From contig JACMLN010000143.1 in assembly GCA_014379585.1 (NCBI GenBank), positions 1-49,056 on the forward strand: 49,056 nucleotides of DNA, written 5' to 3'. Below are positions 1 through 10,258 of the stretch, in pieces. This stretch comes from Gloeobacterales cyanobacterium ES-bin-313 (GTDB taxonomy: Bacteria; Cyanobacteriota; Cyanobacteriia; Gloeobacterales; Gloeobacteraceae). Below the pieces are notes generated by a model. The model did no database searches, was not told the origin of the DNA, and worked only from the letters and a program-made list of their open reading frames with translations. The first letter of the stretch is position 1. Every line of letters begins with the position of its first letter. Made by a program: the position numbers and the translations under genes.

Positions 1-9
1 AGAAAATCT

Positions 10-177
10 ATGACCCGCTACTGGATGATTTTGGTTAGCGCTCTTTGGATATTTATTGGCATCTATCTCGTATCTACAGGTCGATCGCTGCGCCCGGTGC
101 TGCCCTTTGTCAGCGTTGCCACTTTGGTCTGCGCGGTAGGACTTGTCATTTCTACGCTTTCACGCCCCAATCGCTAA
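10..177 (+). CDS. Small two-helix membrane protein, possibly 5'-incomplete
   Basis: A 55-codon frame opens with ATG at position 10 and ends in TAA. The product is almost wholly hydrophobic: one helix at about residues 5-22 and a second at about 30-48, separated by a short basic loop (GRSLRP), ending in SRPNR. I do not recognise a family. The frame stays open to the left edge of the window, so this may be the end of a longer membrane protein rather than a complete small one. No clear ribosome-binding site is visible in the nine bases available. It lies tail to tail with panB. Confidence 0.4.
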   Translation: MTRYWMILVSALWIFIGIYLVSTGRSLRPVLPFVSVATLVCAVGLVISTLSRPNR

Positions 178-203
178 ATAATTCGAAATCATGGTCTGTT
201 TGG

Positions 204-974
204 CTATTTGCCTTCTCGCACGTCCGCAGAAAACTGTTCGACCGCTTGGGCAATGGCAGAGCGCAAGTCGAGATAGGGTTTGGCGAAGGGGGGCGGCGAT
301 TCACTGAGGCCGAGCAGATCGTGGGTGACGAGAATTTGACCATCGCAGTTGGGGCCAGCGCCGATGCCAATGGTTGGGATGCTCAAAGAACGAGAAATAT
401 CGGCGGCTAAGGCGGAGGGAATGTGTTCGAGGACGATGGCGAACGCTCCAGCCAATTCGAGGGCTTGGGCTTCATAAAGAATGCGCTCTGCTTCGGCTGT
501 CGTCTTGCCTTGGACTCGGAAACCACCGAACTGGTGAACAGACTGGGGCGTGAGGCCAACGTGACCCAAGACCGGAATACCGCTTTCTACTAGAAAATTG
601 ACGGTTTTGACCATGCGCGGATACCCGCCTTCGAGCTTGACTGCCTGTGCTCCGGCTTCTTTGATGAAACGACTGGCTGTGGCGAAGGCTTGTTCAGGAC
701 TCTGTTCGTAGGAACCGAAGGGCAAATCAGCAACCAGCAATGCCTGGGTCACACCTCTACGGACTGCCTGACACGCAAAGAGCAGTTCTTCCACACTGAC
801 AGGCAAGGTCGTGGAATAGCCGAGGGCAACCATCGCCAGGGAATCGCCGACTAGGAGCAGATCGACACCACTGCGGTCAAGCACTTGGGCGGTTGAATAT
901 TCCCAAGCAGTTAGAGCAACAATCGGCTTGCCTGTCTGTTTGAGCCGTTGCAGGCTGCGAATCGTATTAGCCAT
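204..974 (-). CDS. panB: 3-methyl-2-oxobutanoate hydroxymethyltransferase
   Basis: PanB transfers a hydroxymethyl group from methylenetetrahydrofolate to alpha-ketoisovalerate to make ketopantoate, the first committed step of pantothenate and coenzyme A synthesis; it is cytosolic. The 256-residue product matches the family along its length: an N-terminal barrel strand [12 protein letters not shown], the metal and substrate segment [14 protein letters not shown] near residues 40-52, VKLEGG near residue 115, GHVGLTPQ near 140, and the late [11 protein letters not shown] motif. The length is close to the usual 260-270. ATG at 974 is the natural start. The gene stands 30 bases beyond the DUF952 gene on the same strand, so the two may share a transcript; panC is not in the window. 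Confidence 0.95.
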   Translation of the reverse strand: MANTIRSLQRLKQTGKPIVALTAWEYSTAQVLDRSGVDLLLVGDSLAMVALGYSTTLPVSVEELLFACQAVRRGVTQALLVADLPFGSYEQSPEQAFATASRFIKEAGAQAVKLEGGYPRMVKTVNFLVESGIPVLGHVGLTPQSVHQFGGFRVQGKTTAEAERILYEAQALELAGAFAIVLEHIPSALAADISRSLSIPTIGIGAGPNCDGQILVTHDLLGLSESPPPFAKPYLDLRSAIAQAVEQFSADVREGK

Positions 975-1004
975 TTACATTCACTGTGGGAACCTTTCGA
1001 TACG

Positions 1005-1325
1005 TCAATAATAGATGCCCATTTCGTAGCTTTCGATCTGGGTGACTGCGTTGGGATTGAGGCCACCACCAATAAAATAGTAGGATCTACCATTGGGGGA
1101 ACTGTCCATCATCCGCTCACCAAGCACATTATCTTCGTCGATATAGAGCAGCACCATATCGTACTGCAGGTCTACGTAGTAGGGTTCCTGTGAAAGATCC
1201 TGCAAGTCGCTGTAGTCGGTGCAAGGGATCTTACCATCGGTTAAGGACGACGGGAAAAAGTATAGGCTATCCGAAGAAAACGCTTGTTCCCAAGTTTCAC
1301 GGGGAGCGATGTGGTAAATGGTCAT
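1005..1325 (-). CDS. DUF952-family protein
   Basis: The 106-residue product begins MTIYHIAPRETWEQA, the typical opening of DUF952 proteins, and follows the family plan: a strand MVLLYIDEDNV in the middle, then GGGLNPNAVTQIESY near the C-terminus, where the family has a glycine-asparagine motif. The frame stays open much further upstream, but ATG at 1325 is chosen because a good Shine-Dalgarno sequence (GGAGGC, about 1333-1338) sits just before it and the family starts there. The segment that usually reads F-I-H-C-S in DUF952 is here KIPCTD, so the conserved histidine appears to be missing. The biochemical role of the family is not established. The gene diverges from lepA. Confidence 0.78.
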   Translation of the reverse strand: MTIYHIAPRETWEQAFSSDSLYFFPSSLTDGKIPCTDYSDLQDLSQEPYYVDLQYDMVLLYIDEDNVLGERMMDSSPNGRSYYFIGGGLNPNAVTQIESYEMGIYY

Positions 1326-1349
1326 TTTTAGTGCCTCCGATTGCGGAAT

Positions 1350-1378
1350 CTGCCATTGCTGCAAACAAGGGTTAGGAT
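1350..1378 (+). promoter_or_regulatory. Candidate sigma-70-type promoter for lepA
   Basis: CTGCCA (1350-1355) and TAGGAT (1373-1378) are separated by 17 bases, a fair match to the -35/-10 consensus. Transcription would start near 1385, leaving a leader of about 20 bases before the lepA ATG. The -10 hexamer is identical to the better-supported one before pheT. Predicted by eye only. Confidence 0.35.
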
Positions 1379-1403
1379 CTAGAGGAAGTGACAGACTGTT
1401 TCT

Positions 1404-3212
1404 ATGACCGACGTTCCTGTTTCCCGGATTCGCAACTTCAGCATTATCGCCCATATTGACCACGGTAAGTCTACCTTGGCCGATCGCCTTTTGCAGATCA
1501 CAGGAACGGTCAGTAACCGCGAAATGACCGCCCAATTTCTCGACAATATGGACATCGAGCGAGAACGAGGAATCACGATCAAACTCCAGGCCGCCCGCAT
1601 GGAATATACCGCCAAAGATGGCGAGATGTATATTCTCAATCTGATCGATACTCCGGGCCACGTCGATTTCACCTACGAAGTTTCCCGTTCTCTCGCCGCC
1701 TGCGAAGGAGCCTTGCTCGTCGTCGATGCTTCCCAAGGCGTGGAAGCTCAGACTTTAGCAAACGTCTATCTCGCCCTTGAGAACGATCTTGAAATTATCC
1801 CTGTCCTGAACAAAATCGACTTGCCAGGGGCTGAACCGGAGCGAGTGATTGAAGAAATTGAAGAGATGATCGGATTAGATTGCACAGATGCAATTCGAGC
1901 CAGTGCTAAAGAAGGAATTGGCATTCTCGACATTCTTGAATCTATTGTTCAAAAGGTTCCACCGCCAAAAGATACCGTCTCAGAACCACTGCAGGCTTTG
2001 ATTTTTGACAGTTATTACGATGCCTATCGGGGTGTGATCGTTTACTTCCGGGTGATGAGTGGCTCGGTCAGGCAGGGTGACAAAATTCGATTCATGGTCT
2101 CAGGCAAAGAATTTGAGATCGATGAATTGGGTGTCCTCAAGCCAAACCAAGTGCGGGTGAGTGAACTTCATGCTGGGGAAGTTGGCTATATTGCTGCGTC
2201 GATTCGGGCAGTTCAAGATGCGCGGGTTGGTGACACGATTACCCAGGTTTCTAGGCCAGCAGCTCAACCTCTTGCAGGTTATCAAGAAGCGACACCGATG
2301 GTTTTCTGCGGTCTTTATCCAACGGATTCTGACCAGTTTGAAGAGTTACGTGAAGCCCTCGATAAGCTCAGTCTCAACGATGCAGCCCTCCATTTCGAGC
2401 CAGAAAGTTCTGGAGCCTTGGGTTTCGGCTTTCGCTGCGGATTCTTGGGTCTGTTGCACATGGAAGTTGTCCAAGAACGCCTCGAACGGGAATATGACCT
2501 CGACTTAGTGACCACAGCGCCTTCCGTCGTCTATCGGGTGACGAAGACAGATGGCGAAGTCCTTGAAGTCCAGAATCCTGCCGATCTGCCCTCCGCCCAA
2601 GTGCGCGAGATGATCGAAGAACCCTACGTCAGGGTCGAAGCGATCACGCCCCAGGAGTACGTCGGCACGTTGATGGAACTCTGCCAGGGACGGCGCGGAG
2701 TCTTCGTAGACATGCGCTACTTGACCCCCAACCGCACTTCTTTGGTCTACGAAGTGCCGCTTGCAGAAGTGATCACGGACTTTTTTGACCAACTCAAGTC
2801 CCGTTCGCGGGGCTATGCGTCCATGGAGTACAAGTTGATCGGTTATCGTCCCGGCAATCTCGTCCGCCTCGATATTCTGCTGAACGGTGAACCCGTCGAT
2901 TCTCTCTCTTGCATCACCCATGCCGACAAAGCCCATGAAATTGGTCGCCTGCTCACTGGGAAACTCAAAGAACTGATTCCCAGGCAACAGTTCCAGGTGC
3001 CGATCCAGGCCGCTATCGGTGCCAAAGTGGTCGCCCGCGAAAACATTGCTCCCCTACGCAAAAACGTCTTGGCCAAGTGCTACGGCGGCGACATCACCCG
3101 CAAAAAGAAACTGCTCGAAAAGCAGAAGAAGGGCAAAAAGCGCATGAAGAACGTCGGCTCAGTGGAAGTACCTCAAGAAGCCTTCATGGCGGTTCTGAAG
3201 TTAGAGAGCTAA
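1404..3212 (+). CDS. lepA: Elongation factor 4 (LepA), ribosome-associated GTPase
   Basis: LepA is a translational GTPase that acts on stalled or incorrectly translocated ribosomes. The 602-residue length is standard. The P-loop AHIDHGKST is at about residues 15-23, switch I lies in the RERGITIK segment, DTPGH is near 83-87, and NKID near 137-140. The LepA-specific C-terminal domain is present, with the basic tail [20 protein letters not shown] near residues 570-589. Domain order is G domain, domain II, two EF-G III/V-like domains, then the C-terminal domain. It is divergent from the DUF952 gene, with a candidate promoter in the 78-base gap, and convergent with the MlaE-type permease gene. 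Confidence 0.97.
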   Translation: MTDVPVSRIRNFSIIAHIDHGKSTLADRLLQITGTVSNREMTAQFLDNMDIERERGITIKLQAARMEYTAKDGEMYILNLIDTPGHVDFTYEVSRSLAACEGALLVVDASQGVEAQTLANVYLALENDLEIIPVLNKIDLPGAEPERVIEEIEEMIGLDCTDAIRASAKEGIGILDILESIVQKVPPPKDTVSEPLQALIFDSYYDAYRGVIVYFRVMSGSVRQGDKIRFMVSGKEFEIDELGVLKPNQVRVSELHAGEVGYIAASIRAVQDARVGDTITQVSRPAAQPLAGYQEATPMVFCGLYPTDSDQFEELREALDKLSLNDAALHFEPESSGALGFGFRCGFLGLLHMEVVQERLEREYDLDLVTTAPSVVYRVTKTDGEVLEVQNPADLPSAQVREMIEEPYVRVEAITPQEYVGTLMELCQGRRGVFVDMRYLTPNRTSLVYEVPLAEVITDFFDQLKSRSRGYASMEYKLIGYRPGNLVRLDILLNGEPVDSLSCITHADKAHEIGRLLTGKLKELIPRQQFQVPIQAAIGAKVVARENIAPLRKNVLAKCYGGDITRKKKLLEKQKKGKKRMKNVGSVEVPQEAFMAVLKLES

Positions 3213-3248
3213 CCAATGCTCTGCGCGCAGGGTAGCAGCAAGATTTGG

Positions 3249-4016
3249 CTAGAAGCCTTTTTGTAAAGACTGTCCAGCACCCTGGAACATCACCGCTGAG
3301 AGCAAGAAATTGACAATAAAGATGGTTAGCAGTGCTGCGACAACGGCCTGGGTCGTCGAGCGCCCTACCCCTCTTGCGCCACCCGTGGTTGTCAATCCCC
3401 AGTTCGAACCGATCAGAGCAATCAGACCACCAAAGATGGCCGCTTTGATCATTGCACTAATCAGATCCCAGCTTCCCAAAAAGCGTTGGGCCGATTCGAG
3501 GTAGATCGTTGTCGAGAGTTTGTAGACGCTCGTTGTGATGAATAGCCCACCAGCTAGCCCTGTGATGTCTCCAATGATCGTCAAGATTGGCAGCATGACC
3601 ACGCAGGCAATGAACCGAGGCGTGACCAAGTAATCGATCGGATCTGTACGCAACATTTCCAGAGCGTCGATCTGCTCTGTGACCCGCATCGTCCCGACTT
3701 CCGCTGCAAATGCTGACCCGACTCGGCCAGCAATGATCACTGCGGTGAGAACGGGGGCAAGTTCGCGGGTGAGGGCGAGGGCTAAAACGCCACCAATCGT
3801 CGAAGAGGCACCAAAGGAAATAAACTCGCGGGAGACCTGAATCGTAAAGACCATCCCGATCGTAATCGCTGTGATCACTGATATCAAGACTGACTCTGTA
3901 CCCACCACTGCTAGCTGGTCGATGGTATTGCGCCAGTGAATACGCCCCCGGAGGAGATGCATAAAAACTTGCCCTGCGAGAATGGCAGCAGAACTCATCT
4001 TCTGAAGGGTTTCCAT
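3249..4016 (-). CDS. MlaE/TGD1-family lipid ABC transporter permease
   Basis: This 255-residue integral membrane protein belongs to the MlaE family (Ycf63 in algal plastids, TGD1 in plants), the permease of phospholipid-trafficking ABC importers that work with an MCE-domain substrate-binding protein and an ATPase. Family hallmarks are the central ALTRELAPVLTAVIIAGRVGSAFAAEVGTM segment (residues about 84-113), the coupling region VTEQIDALEMLRTDP just after it, and five or so hydrophobic helices. The length is usual. The ATPase and MCE partners are not in the window. It is 10 bases downstream of ndhB on the same strand, so the two may share a transcript, though no functional link is obvious. 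Confidence 0.9.
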   Translation of the reverse strand: METLQKMSSAAILAGQVFMHLLRGRIHWRNTIDQLAVVGTESVLISVITAITIGMVFTIQVSREFISFGASSTIGGVLALALTRELAPVLTAVIIAGRVGSAFAAEVGTMRVTEQIDALEMLRTDPIDYLVTPRFIACVVMLPILTIIGDITGLAGGLFITTSVYKLSTTIYLESAQRFLGSWDLISAMIKAAIFGGLIALIGSNWGLTTTGGARGVGRSTTQAVVAALLTIFIVNFLLSAVMFQGAGQSLQKGF

Positions 4017-4026
4017 AAAAATATTC

Positions 4027-5565
4027 CTAAGGGCGATGGGAGATTTTAGCAGCCGTTTTCTGGAAGATGGTTGGGGTCTTTTGAATTGAGGTGGTCGCGA
4101 TGTCGATCAGGGGTTGGAAGAAGAGACCCATAATGACTGTTGTAAATGCAGTCAGCACCATACCCGCCTGCAAAGGCTTGATGCCAAACCCACTATCATC
4201 TTTTACGTAGGCGAGCACTTCTGGGGATGGTTCTTTGACGAGCATCAGTTTCACGACCCGCACGTAGTAGTAGATCGAGACGACGGAAGTCGTGAGGCCA
4301 AAGAACACCAGCAAGTAGGCTTGGGCTTGCACTGCTGCCCAAAATAGATAAATCTTGCCCAGGAAGCCAGCCAAGGGCGGGAAGCCAGCCAGCGACAGGA
4401 GGCAAATACTGAGCACCAGGGTTAAAAAGGGATCTTTTTGGTAGAGGCCGCTGTAGGCCGTAATGTCGTCGGTGCCGGTGCGCAGACTAAAGAGGACTAC
4501 TGCCATAAAGGCGCCCAAGTTCATGAACAAGTAGGTGCCGATGTAGATGATCATGCTGCTGTAGCCGTTCTCTGTGCCGATGGCGAGGCCGATCATCACG
4601 TAACCAGCTTGGGCAATCGAAGAGTAGGCGAGCATCCGCTTCATGCTGGTCTGGGCGACAGCAACGATATTACCGAGCACCATGCTCAGGGTTGCCAGCA
4701 CCACAAACAGTGTCTGCCACTGCACCGAAAACCCAGAAAAAGCGGAAGTCAAAAACCGAATCGCCAGGGCAAATCCTGCCGCCTTAGAGCCGACGGACAA
4801 GAAGGCAACCACAGGCGTTGGTGAACCTTCGTAAACATCGGGAGTCCACTGGTGAAAAGGCACTGCCGAAAGCTTGAAACAGATCCCAGCGACGACGAAT
4901 ACCAGAGCGAGCAGCGCTGGAAAGCCCATGCCGACAATCTTGGGTGCAATTTCGAGGAGTTGGGTTTGCCCCCCAGACAGACCATAGAGCAACGAAAGCC
5001 CGTAGAGAAAGATTCCAGAGCTGGCTGCACCGATGAGCAAATACTTCAAGGCCGCTTCGTTGGAGCGCTTATCGAGTTTGGTGTAGCCGGAAAGCAAGTA
5101 ACTGGCAATACTGAGCAGTTCCAAGGCGACGAAGATCATCACCATCTCGGAGGAACCGGCTAGGAGCATTGCGCCAAGGGTCGCCGCAAGGAGAAGCACA
5201 TAAAATTCAGCCGTCGCCAAGGCTGTCTGGCTGATGTAGCGCACCGACATCAGCACTGTCAGCGCCGCTGAGAGCAAGATAAAACCACGAAAGACGACAC
5301 TGAGGGGATCAGCTGTAAAGCTTCCCAAGCCCCCTTCCACCGTGGCAAAAGAATTGGGATTGCTTGTCAACCACTGGGGCAAGAGGGTCGCCGTCGCGCC
5401 ACCAAGACCCAACAAAGCGATGTAGGGAACACTTTTGGTTGACTTGCGACCCGCGATCAAATCGACGATGAGCAAGACGACCAGGGTAATGATGACGATA
5501 TATTCGGGCCAGAGCAGGCCAGCATTCAAAGCGTTGAGATTGATGGAATTCATGGAGCGGCACAC
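4027..5565 (-). CDS. ndhB: NAD(P)H-quinone oxidoreductase subunit 2 (NDH-1 subunit N/B)
   Basis: NdhB is one of the antiporter-like proton-pumping membrane subunits of cyanobacterial NDH-1, which takes electrons from ferredoxin to plastoquinone in respiration and cyclic flow. The product has about 14 hydrophobic helices and family segments such as [23 protein letters not shown] (near 140-165), [21 protein letters not shown], and [26 protein letters not shown] with its conserved lysine. The start is ambiguous. GTG at 5565 has AAAGGA five bases upstream, while ATG at 5553 (MNSINLN) aligns better with known N-termini but lacks a ribosome-binding site. Other ndh genes are not adjacent, as is normal for ndhB in cyanobacteria. 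Confidence 0.95.
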   Translation of the reverse strand: MCRSMNSINLNALNAGLLWPEYIVIITLVVLLIVDLIAGRKSTKSVPYIALLGLGGATATLLPQWLTSNPNSFATVEGGLGSFTADPLSVVFRGFILLSAALTVLMSVRYISQTALATAEFYVLLLAATLGAMLLAGSSEMVMIFVALELLSIASYLLSGYTKLDKRSNEAALKYLLIGAASSGIFLYGLSLLYGLSGGQTQLLEIAPKIVGMGFPALLALVFVVAGICFKLSAVPFHQWTPDVYEGSPTPVVAFLSVGSKAAGFALAIRFLTSAFSGFSVQWQTLFVVLATLSMVLGNIVAVAQTSMKRMLAYSSIAQAGYVMIGLAIGTENGYSSMIIYIGTYLFMNLGAFMAVVLFSLRTGTDDITAYSGLYQKDPFLTLVLSICLLSLAGFPPLAGFLGKIYLFWAAVQAQAYLLVFFGLTTSVVSIYYYVRVVKLMLVKEPSPEVLAYVKDDSGFGIKPLQAGMVLTAFTTVIMGLFFQPLIDIATTSIQKTPTIFQKTAAKISHRP

Positions 5566-5664
5566 AGATCCTTTAGCATCCTACTTCAGAACGGCGAACA
5601 TTCGAGACGCTGGGCGCAGTTGGGGGACTTCTGTGATAGGATAATAAAACGCAGAGGTGAACAA

Positions 5665-6762
5665 ATGGCCATCATTTCTTCTCGATCCGACAACAATGCC
5701 CCCGAACCAAAGCGTCCGAAGGTGACAGTGCAACCGGAGAAGCAGCCGGAGGATCGCCAAGAGGAGACGCTGCGCCCCAAAGGTCTTGAAGAATATGTCG
5801 GCCAAAAAGCGTTAAAAGCGGTGCTCGGTGTCGCCATCAAAGCCGCTAAGTCCCGGCAAGAATCCCTGGATCACCTCTTGTTCTATGGCCCACCTGGTCT
5901 TGGCAAGACGAGTATTTCTTTGATCTTGGCGCGTGAAATGGGGGTCAACATCCACCTCACCACCGCCCCCGCTCTAGAGCGCCCCCGCGACATTGCCGGA
6001 CTGCTCGTCAAATTGCAGCGCGGAGACATTTTGTTTATTGATGAAATCCATCGATTACCACGGATCACCGAAGAAATCCTCTATCCAGCTATGGAAGACT
6101 TTCGTTTGGATGTCACCGTTGGCAAAGGCCAGACTGCCAAGATTACCAGTGTTCCTTTACCGCGATTCACTTTAATTGGCGCAACCACCCGCTCTGGTTC
6201 CTTAAGTGCGCCCCTGCGGGATCGCTTTGGTCTTCTCCAAGCGCTGCGATTCTACGAAGTAGACGAACTTGCCACCATCGTCCGCCGCAACGCCGGACTT
6301 TTAAAAGTTCCCATCGACGATGCCGGTGCCCTTGAAATTGGTCGCCGTGCCCGTGGCACTCCTCGGATTGCCAACCGATTGCTCAAGCGCGTTCGAGACT
6401 ATGCCCAAGTGGAAGGGGACGGCGTGATCACTGAAGCGATTGCCTGCCAAGCCCTCGAACTCTACGAAGTCGATCCCCGTGGCCTGGACTGGACCGACAG
6501 ACGGCTTTTGCAAATTCTGATCGAGCACTACAACGGCGGTCCCACCGGACTCGAAGCCCTCGCCGCTGCCACAGGCGAAGAGTCACAAACTATCGAAGAA
6601 GTCTACGAACCTTACTTGATTCAGATTGGCTACTTGTTGCGCAGTGCCCGTGGTCGCATGGCTTCCGCTGCTGCCTACAAACATCTCGGCTACGAACCGC
6701 CCAAACGCTTCGAACAAGCGAGCTTTCTCGATGGCATCGATCCATTAGGCTTGAGGAACTAG
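5665..6762 (+). CDS. ruvB: Holliday junction branch migration helicase RuvB
   Basis: RuvB is the hexameric AAA+ motor that, with RuvA, drives branch migration of Holliday junctions. The 365-residue protein has a Walker A box GPPGLGKT (about residues 75-82), a Walker B FIDEIHRL (near 123), the sensor segment IGATTRSG with the arginine finger after it in PLRDRFG, and the C-terminal winged-helix domain ending near [15 protein letters not shown] at 5665 is preceded by GAGGTGA at an ideal distance. An in-frame TTG at 5620 has no such support and is rejected. The partner ruvA lies 4 kb away on the other strand. Confidence 0.95.
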   Translation: MAIISSRSDNNAPEPKRPKVTVQPEKQPEDRQEETLRPKGLEEYVGQKALKAVLGVAIKAAKSRQESLDHLLFYGPPGLGKTSISLILAREMGVNIHLTTAPALERPRDIAGLLVKLQRGDILFIDEIHRLPRITEEILYPAMEDFRLDVTVGKGQTAKITSVPLPRFTLIGATTRSGSLSAPLRDRFGLLQALRFYEVDELATIVRRNAGLLKVPIDDAGALEIGRRARGTPRIANRLLKRVRDYAQVEGDGVITEAIACQALELYEVDPRGLDWTDRRLLQILIEHYNGGPTGLEALAAATGEESQTIEEVYEPYLIQIGYLLRSARGRMASAAAYKHLGYEPPKRFEQASFLDGIDPLGLRN

Positions 6763-6785
6763 AGAGGCGAAAAAAAAGCAGAGTC

Positions 6786-8129
6786 TCAGCTGTTCTCCTC
6801 CAGCCACTCCCGCAGAAAGTTAGCTAACTGCTGTGCTTCCAGTTTGTTATACCAGTTACCCAACAAATAGCGTCTACCATCTGGTGTCACGAGAGCAACC
6901 GAAAACTTTGAAGGTTTCTTGTCAGGCATGTCCTCTTCTGCGGTCGCCACTTGCAAGGAAGGCGGCAATGTATAACTTTGAACAACCCTGCCAAAAAAGG
7001 TTCGCAACAATAACTTGCTCTTTGCGCTAGCGACCAGTTTCCACTGCCATGGCATAGATCGCAATCGCACAATGAATGATGAGGCAATCATCAATGCAAG
7101 TGGAACAAAAATTGTAGCGACGACACCGACAAGTTTAGAGCTAGCTATTTCGCTTAAAGCAAGGCAAAAGCCTGCTGTTGCTCCCAAAGTCATCACTGTT
7201 AACCAAGTCAAGTCATTAAGGCTTATAGATTCATTTGTGCTTCTGATTTCCATCTGTTTGCAGTCAGGACTTAAGGAAATGCGTAGACGAACATCGGGTA
7301 GGTAGGGGGTTTCTGGTTCTGTTTCCAACGTGCCAGGTTGCAGCAGCGCAGCGCGCGCGCTTCTTGCGTTGGCGAAACGGCAGGCTGGGTCAGGATCGAG
7401 CATTCGCCCAAGCCAGATACGCATACTTTCATTCGGGACTGTCCGCAGATCGATATACGGCCCCCGCCGTGGCCAATCAGCTGGATCTTGCCCGCTCAAA
7501 GCAAATAGCACCGTTGCGCCAAGCCCATAAAGATCTGACGCAGGGCTGCTCAACCCTGCAAATTGTTCAGGAGGCATATACCCATAGGTTCCGACTACTG
7601 TCATCGTTCGCCCCACTTCAAACTGAGCCTGAACGCTACCAAAATCTACCAAGCAGACCCGCCCATCTTCTTCGCGCAGGATCAAGTTATCGGGCTTGAT
7701 GTCGCGGTGGATCACTGGTGGCACGAAGCTGTGCAACGTCTCCAGAACCGCGAGCACTTCGATCGCCAGTTGCTTCACTTGCTCGATGCTGAGCGCGCAG
7801 TCCCTTCTCACGACTTGGGTAAGGGATTCGCCCGGAATGTATTCGAGGATCAAGCAGGTGTAGGTTCCTTCGCTTTCAGTAAGGTCGAATTGCTCACAAA
7901 AACGAGGAATAGCCGGATGAGAAATACTGGCGATGGTCTGAGCTTCGCGCTCTATGAGTCTCTGTTCCTGCCACAATCGCTCATCCGGTGCGAACAGCAG
8001 AGCCTTGACGATCACTCGTTTGCCAGATTGTACGTCGTAAGCAAGCCAGGTCTGACGGTTGCCATAGCTCCCTAGCCGCCGCAACAGGCAGTAGCATTCT
8101 CGTAAAGTATTGCCCTGCTGCCATTGCAC
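6786..8129 (-). CDS. Membrane-tailed serine/threonine protein kinase (first of a tandem pair)
   Basis: This is a Hanks-type Ser/Thr kinase of 447 residues. The kinase domain occupies about residues 10-265. Ordered motifs are the ATP lysine in VIVKALLF, HRDIKPDNLIL (catalytic loop), LVDFGSVQ (DFG, metal binding), and GYMPPEQF in place of the usual APE segment, a form common in cyanobacterial kinases. The glycine-rich loop LGSYGNRQTW is degenerate. After the kinase comes a linker, then two hydrophobic helices (about 310-355), then a cytoplasmic tail with strands (SVALVTPDGRRYLLGNW) and a final helix LANFLREWLEE. It is 3 bases downstream of the second kinase, so the two are almost certainly cotranscribed. 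The substrate is unknown. Confidence 0.9.
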   Translation of the reverse strand: MQWQQGNTLRECYCLLRRLGSYGNRQTWLAYDVQSGKRVIVKALLFAPDERLWQEQRLIEREAQTIASISHPAIPRFCEQFDLTESEGTYTCLILEYIPGESLTQVVRRDCALSIEQVKQLAIEVLAVLETLHSFVPPVIHRDIKPDNLILREEDGRVCLVDFGSVQAQFEVGRTMTVVGTYGYMPPEQFAGLSSPASDLYGLGATVLFALSGQDPADWPRRGPYIDLRTVPNESMRIWLGRMLDPDPACRFANARSARAALLQPGTLETEPETPYLPDVRLRISLSPDCKQMEIRSTNESISLNDLTWLTVMTLGATAGFCLALSEIASSKLVGVVATIFVPLALMIASSFIVRLRSMPWQWKLVASAKSKLLLRTFFGRVVQSYTLPPSLQVATAEEDMPDKKPSKFSVALVTPDGRRYLLGNWYNKLEAQQLANFLREWLEENS

Positions 8130-8132
8130 TGT

Positions 8133-9482
8133 TCAGGATTTCCGATCTGAGCTAGGACAGTGGAAGCGAAATTGCTCCACCAACCAGTCCAGTTCGGTAT
8201 CGCACAAGTATGCATTGAAGCAATATTTATTTCTCCCATCACTCAGACATAGGTGCCGCCTTTGTGCTCCTCCAACGCTGTTCGTAAATTTGGACTCAGT
8301 GAGCTTTAACTCCATCTGCGGCCATAATCGAACTGTTTCGCGCCATACTACCTGGCTGCCCACTACCCAAGCTAGACGACAACCGTCCCCATCGATTTCA
8401 ATTCTCACTCCACGGGCAGGGAACAATTGCATTATCAATATCAGGCTTAGCGTTAAGGCTTGAGATGGAAAGAGGTAGGGAGCTAGAGCCGGATTGATTG
8501 CAGTTTTCGCATAGACAGACGAAAAAATAATTAATGCATAGGCTATCCATGTTGTATTTTTGAGCATTCTCCAAGATTTGGGATTCAGGAGATCTACACT
8601 TAACTTTTGCCTATCCGCATTTAATACCACGAAGCGATTGAGATCTGAAGCAGGTATGGAAGAGTTGTAAAGCTTTCCCCCATTGCCTAAGGCTTCGAAA
8701 GCTTTCAGCGCTTCTCTTCCATCGGTAAAGCGCCGAGAGGCATCGTACTGGATCGCCTGTGCTAACCACTTGCCGAACCAGCCTTTCAGTGCTGGGTGAT
8801 CCGGTAGTTCCATCTCTCCAGTACTGCCAGTCATCTCTCCTGGCGGACGGCCTGTAAGCAAGTGCAGTAGTGTCGCCCCCAATCCATAGATATCCGAAGC
8901 TGGTACAGCCCGACCCAAGCATTGTTCCGGAGCCATATAGCCAAAAGTACCTGCTGCAGTCAGGGTTCGCCCTTCATCTCCCATCACCTGTACTGCGCCA
9001 AAGTCCACCAGATAGATGCGTCCATCCTCTCCCAAAATTAAATTGCTGGGTTTGATATCCCGGTGGACGAGCGATGGTTGACGAGAATGCAAGTAGGCAA
9101 GAATCTCCAGCAACTGGTCTGCTAGTCCGATTAGTTGTTCTTGATCAAATCGGCGTCCTAGAGCCATGCATTCAGCCAGGGATTTCCCTGGTACGTACTT
9201 CTGCACGATACAAAAGTAGCTTCCCTCAGGTTGCTCTAGCCAAAAAGCAGCACGGAAAGGCGATATCCCTGGGTGATCCAGAGAAGGCAGAACGGCTACT
9301 TCGCGCTCGAACGGCCTGTAATCTTCCCATTCGACACCGGAACCAAAAAATAGACTTTTGAAAACAACTGTTTCGTCGGTCTGTTCATCGAAAGCCAGCC
9401 TAGTTCGGCGTTCAGCAATACCACCTAGACACTCGCCCAGTCGGTAGCGGTTTTCAACAAGACTTTCCGTTACCAGGGGCAT
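8133..9482 (-). CDS. Membrane-tailed serine/threonine protein kinase (second of a tandem pair)
   Basis: This kinase has the same architecture as its downstream neighbour: an N-terminal kinase domain, two hydrophobic helices, and a C-terminal cytoplasmic domain ending LDWLVEQFRFH. Motifs are HRDIKPSNLIL, LVDFGAVQ and GYMAPEQC. The glycine loop (LGGIAERRTRLA) lacks the canonical GxGxxG pattern. The candidate ATP lysine is in VVFKSLFF. The open frame reaches 9563, but ATG at 9482 (MPLVTESL) is preferred because the distance from it to the first kinase strand matches the paralogue; the upstream alternatives have no ribosome-binding site, and this one has only a weak one. With the 3-base gap to the next kinase this looks like a duplicated signalling pair. 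Confidence 0.87.
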   Translation of the reverse strand: MPLVTESLVENRYRLGECLGGIAERRTRLAFDEQTDETVVFKSLFFGSGVEWEDYRPFEREVAVLPSLDHPGISPFRAAFWLEQPEGSYFCIVQKYVPGKSLAECMALGRRFDQEQLIGLADQLLEILAYLHSRQPSLVHRDIKPSNLILGEDGRIYLVDFGAVQVMGDEGRTLTAAGTFGYMAPEQCLGRAVPASDIYGLGATLLHLLTGRPPGEMTGSTGEMELPDHPALKGWFGKWLAQAIQYDASRRFTDGREALKAFEALGNGGKLYNSSIPASDLNRFVVLNADRQKLSVDLLNPKSWRMLKNTTWIAYALIIFSSVYAKTAINPALAPYLFPSQALTLSLILIMQLFPARGVRIEIDGDGCRLAWVVGSQVVWRETVRLWPQMELKLTESKFTNSVGGAQRRHLCLSDGRNKYCFNAYLCDTELDWLVEQFRFHCPSSDRKS

Positions 9483-9589
9483 GACGATTGCGAGGAATCC
9501 ACCGAACACTATCATAGGCTGCGTGCATAGCTGTTTATGCCTAGGCACGGGGATTGCACGCAAATATAGCTATACAGAATCTTCTCCTG

Positions 9590-10243
9590 CTATTGCGTAG
9601 TGAACTGTTGTAATAGCCAACGATTCACTACTCCATCGTCCTCGGTTTGACTGCGTTGCAAGGCTGCTTCGATCACCGAGATGGGCAAATTGGGAAGCAC
9701 TACTGATACCTGAATCTGCCGACTCCCTCCCCCTGCAATCCCAAAGGCAATCACGGTGGCTGCTTCAACGTTTACAACCCAGTATTCCGCGACTCCTAGG
9801 CGTTCATAGAGCAAGCGCTTTTGACCTAAGTCATCACTCAGAGTCGTCGAGGAAACTTCAATGGCCAATGTCGGTGGGCCGTACAGATTCACATCGACAG
9901 GACTATTGCTGCGGGGAATATTGGGAAGTGCTGACCCCAGATAAAAGGCGAGATCGGGTTGGCATTCTCGCTCGCCTTCAGCCCGAAAACTGCCATTAGT
10001 GATAGAGAGAAATGGGAGATTTTTGAGGGTTCCATAGAGGCTTACAACTGAGGCTAGTAGCGAATTATCTCGCCCGTGAGCAAACCCAATGGGCATCGTC
10101 TCAATCCTCATCCAAGAGGCATCGTAGTAACATCGCACTTGCTCCAATTCAAGGCTCCCTGATAGCACTGAAAACTCTTTCCAAGTGGCCAATACCCAGG
10201 TGTCGGTGATCAGATTTTGGGGAGTAGGCAGTGTGTTGACCAT
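9590..10243 (-). CDS. Uma2-family (DUF820) PD-(D/E)XK nuclease-like protein
   Basis: Uma2 proteins are restriction-endonuclease-fold proteins hugely expanded in cyanobacteria; their cellular role is unknown. This 217-residue member shows the fold's catalytic pattern in order: QPDLAFYL (first acidic residue), then PTLAIEVSSTTLSDD with the conserved Glu, and a downstream lysine in DLGQKRLLYERLGVAEYWVVN. It is more divergent at the N-terminus than the next copy, lacking the usual MTxEEF opening. It sits 15 bases downstream of another Uma2 gene on the same strand, so the two are probably cotranscribed. They are only distantly similar in sequence, which argues against a recent tandem duplication. 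Confidence 0.85.
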   Translation of the reverse strand: MVNTLPTPQNLITDTWVLATWKEFSVLSGSLELEQVRCYYDASWMRIETMPIGFAHGRDNSLLASVVSLYGTLKNLPFLSITNGSFRAEGERECQPDLAFYLGSALPNIPRSNSPVDVNLYGPPTLAIEVSSTTLSDDLGQKRLLYERLGVAEYWVVNVEAATVIAFGIAGGGSRQIQVSVVLPNLPISVIEAALQRSQTEDDGVVNRWLLQQFTTQ

Positions 10244-10258
10244 ATTATTTCACCTGAT

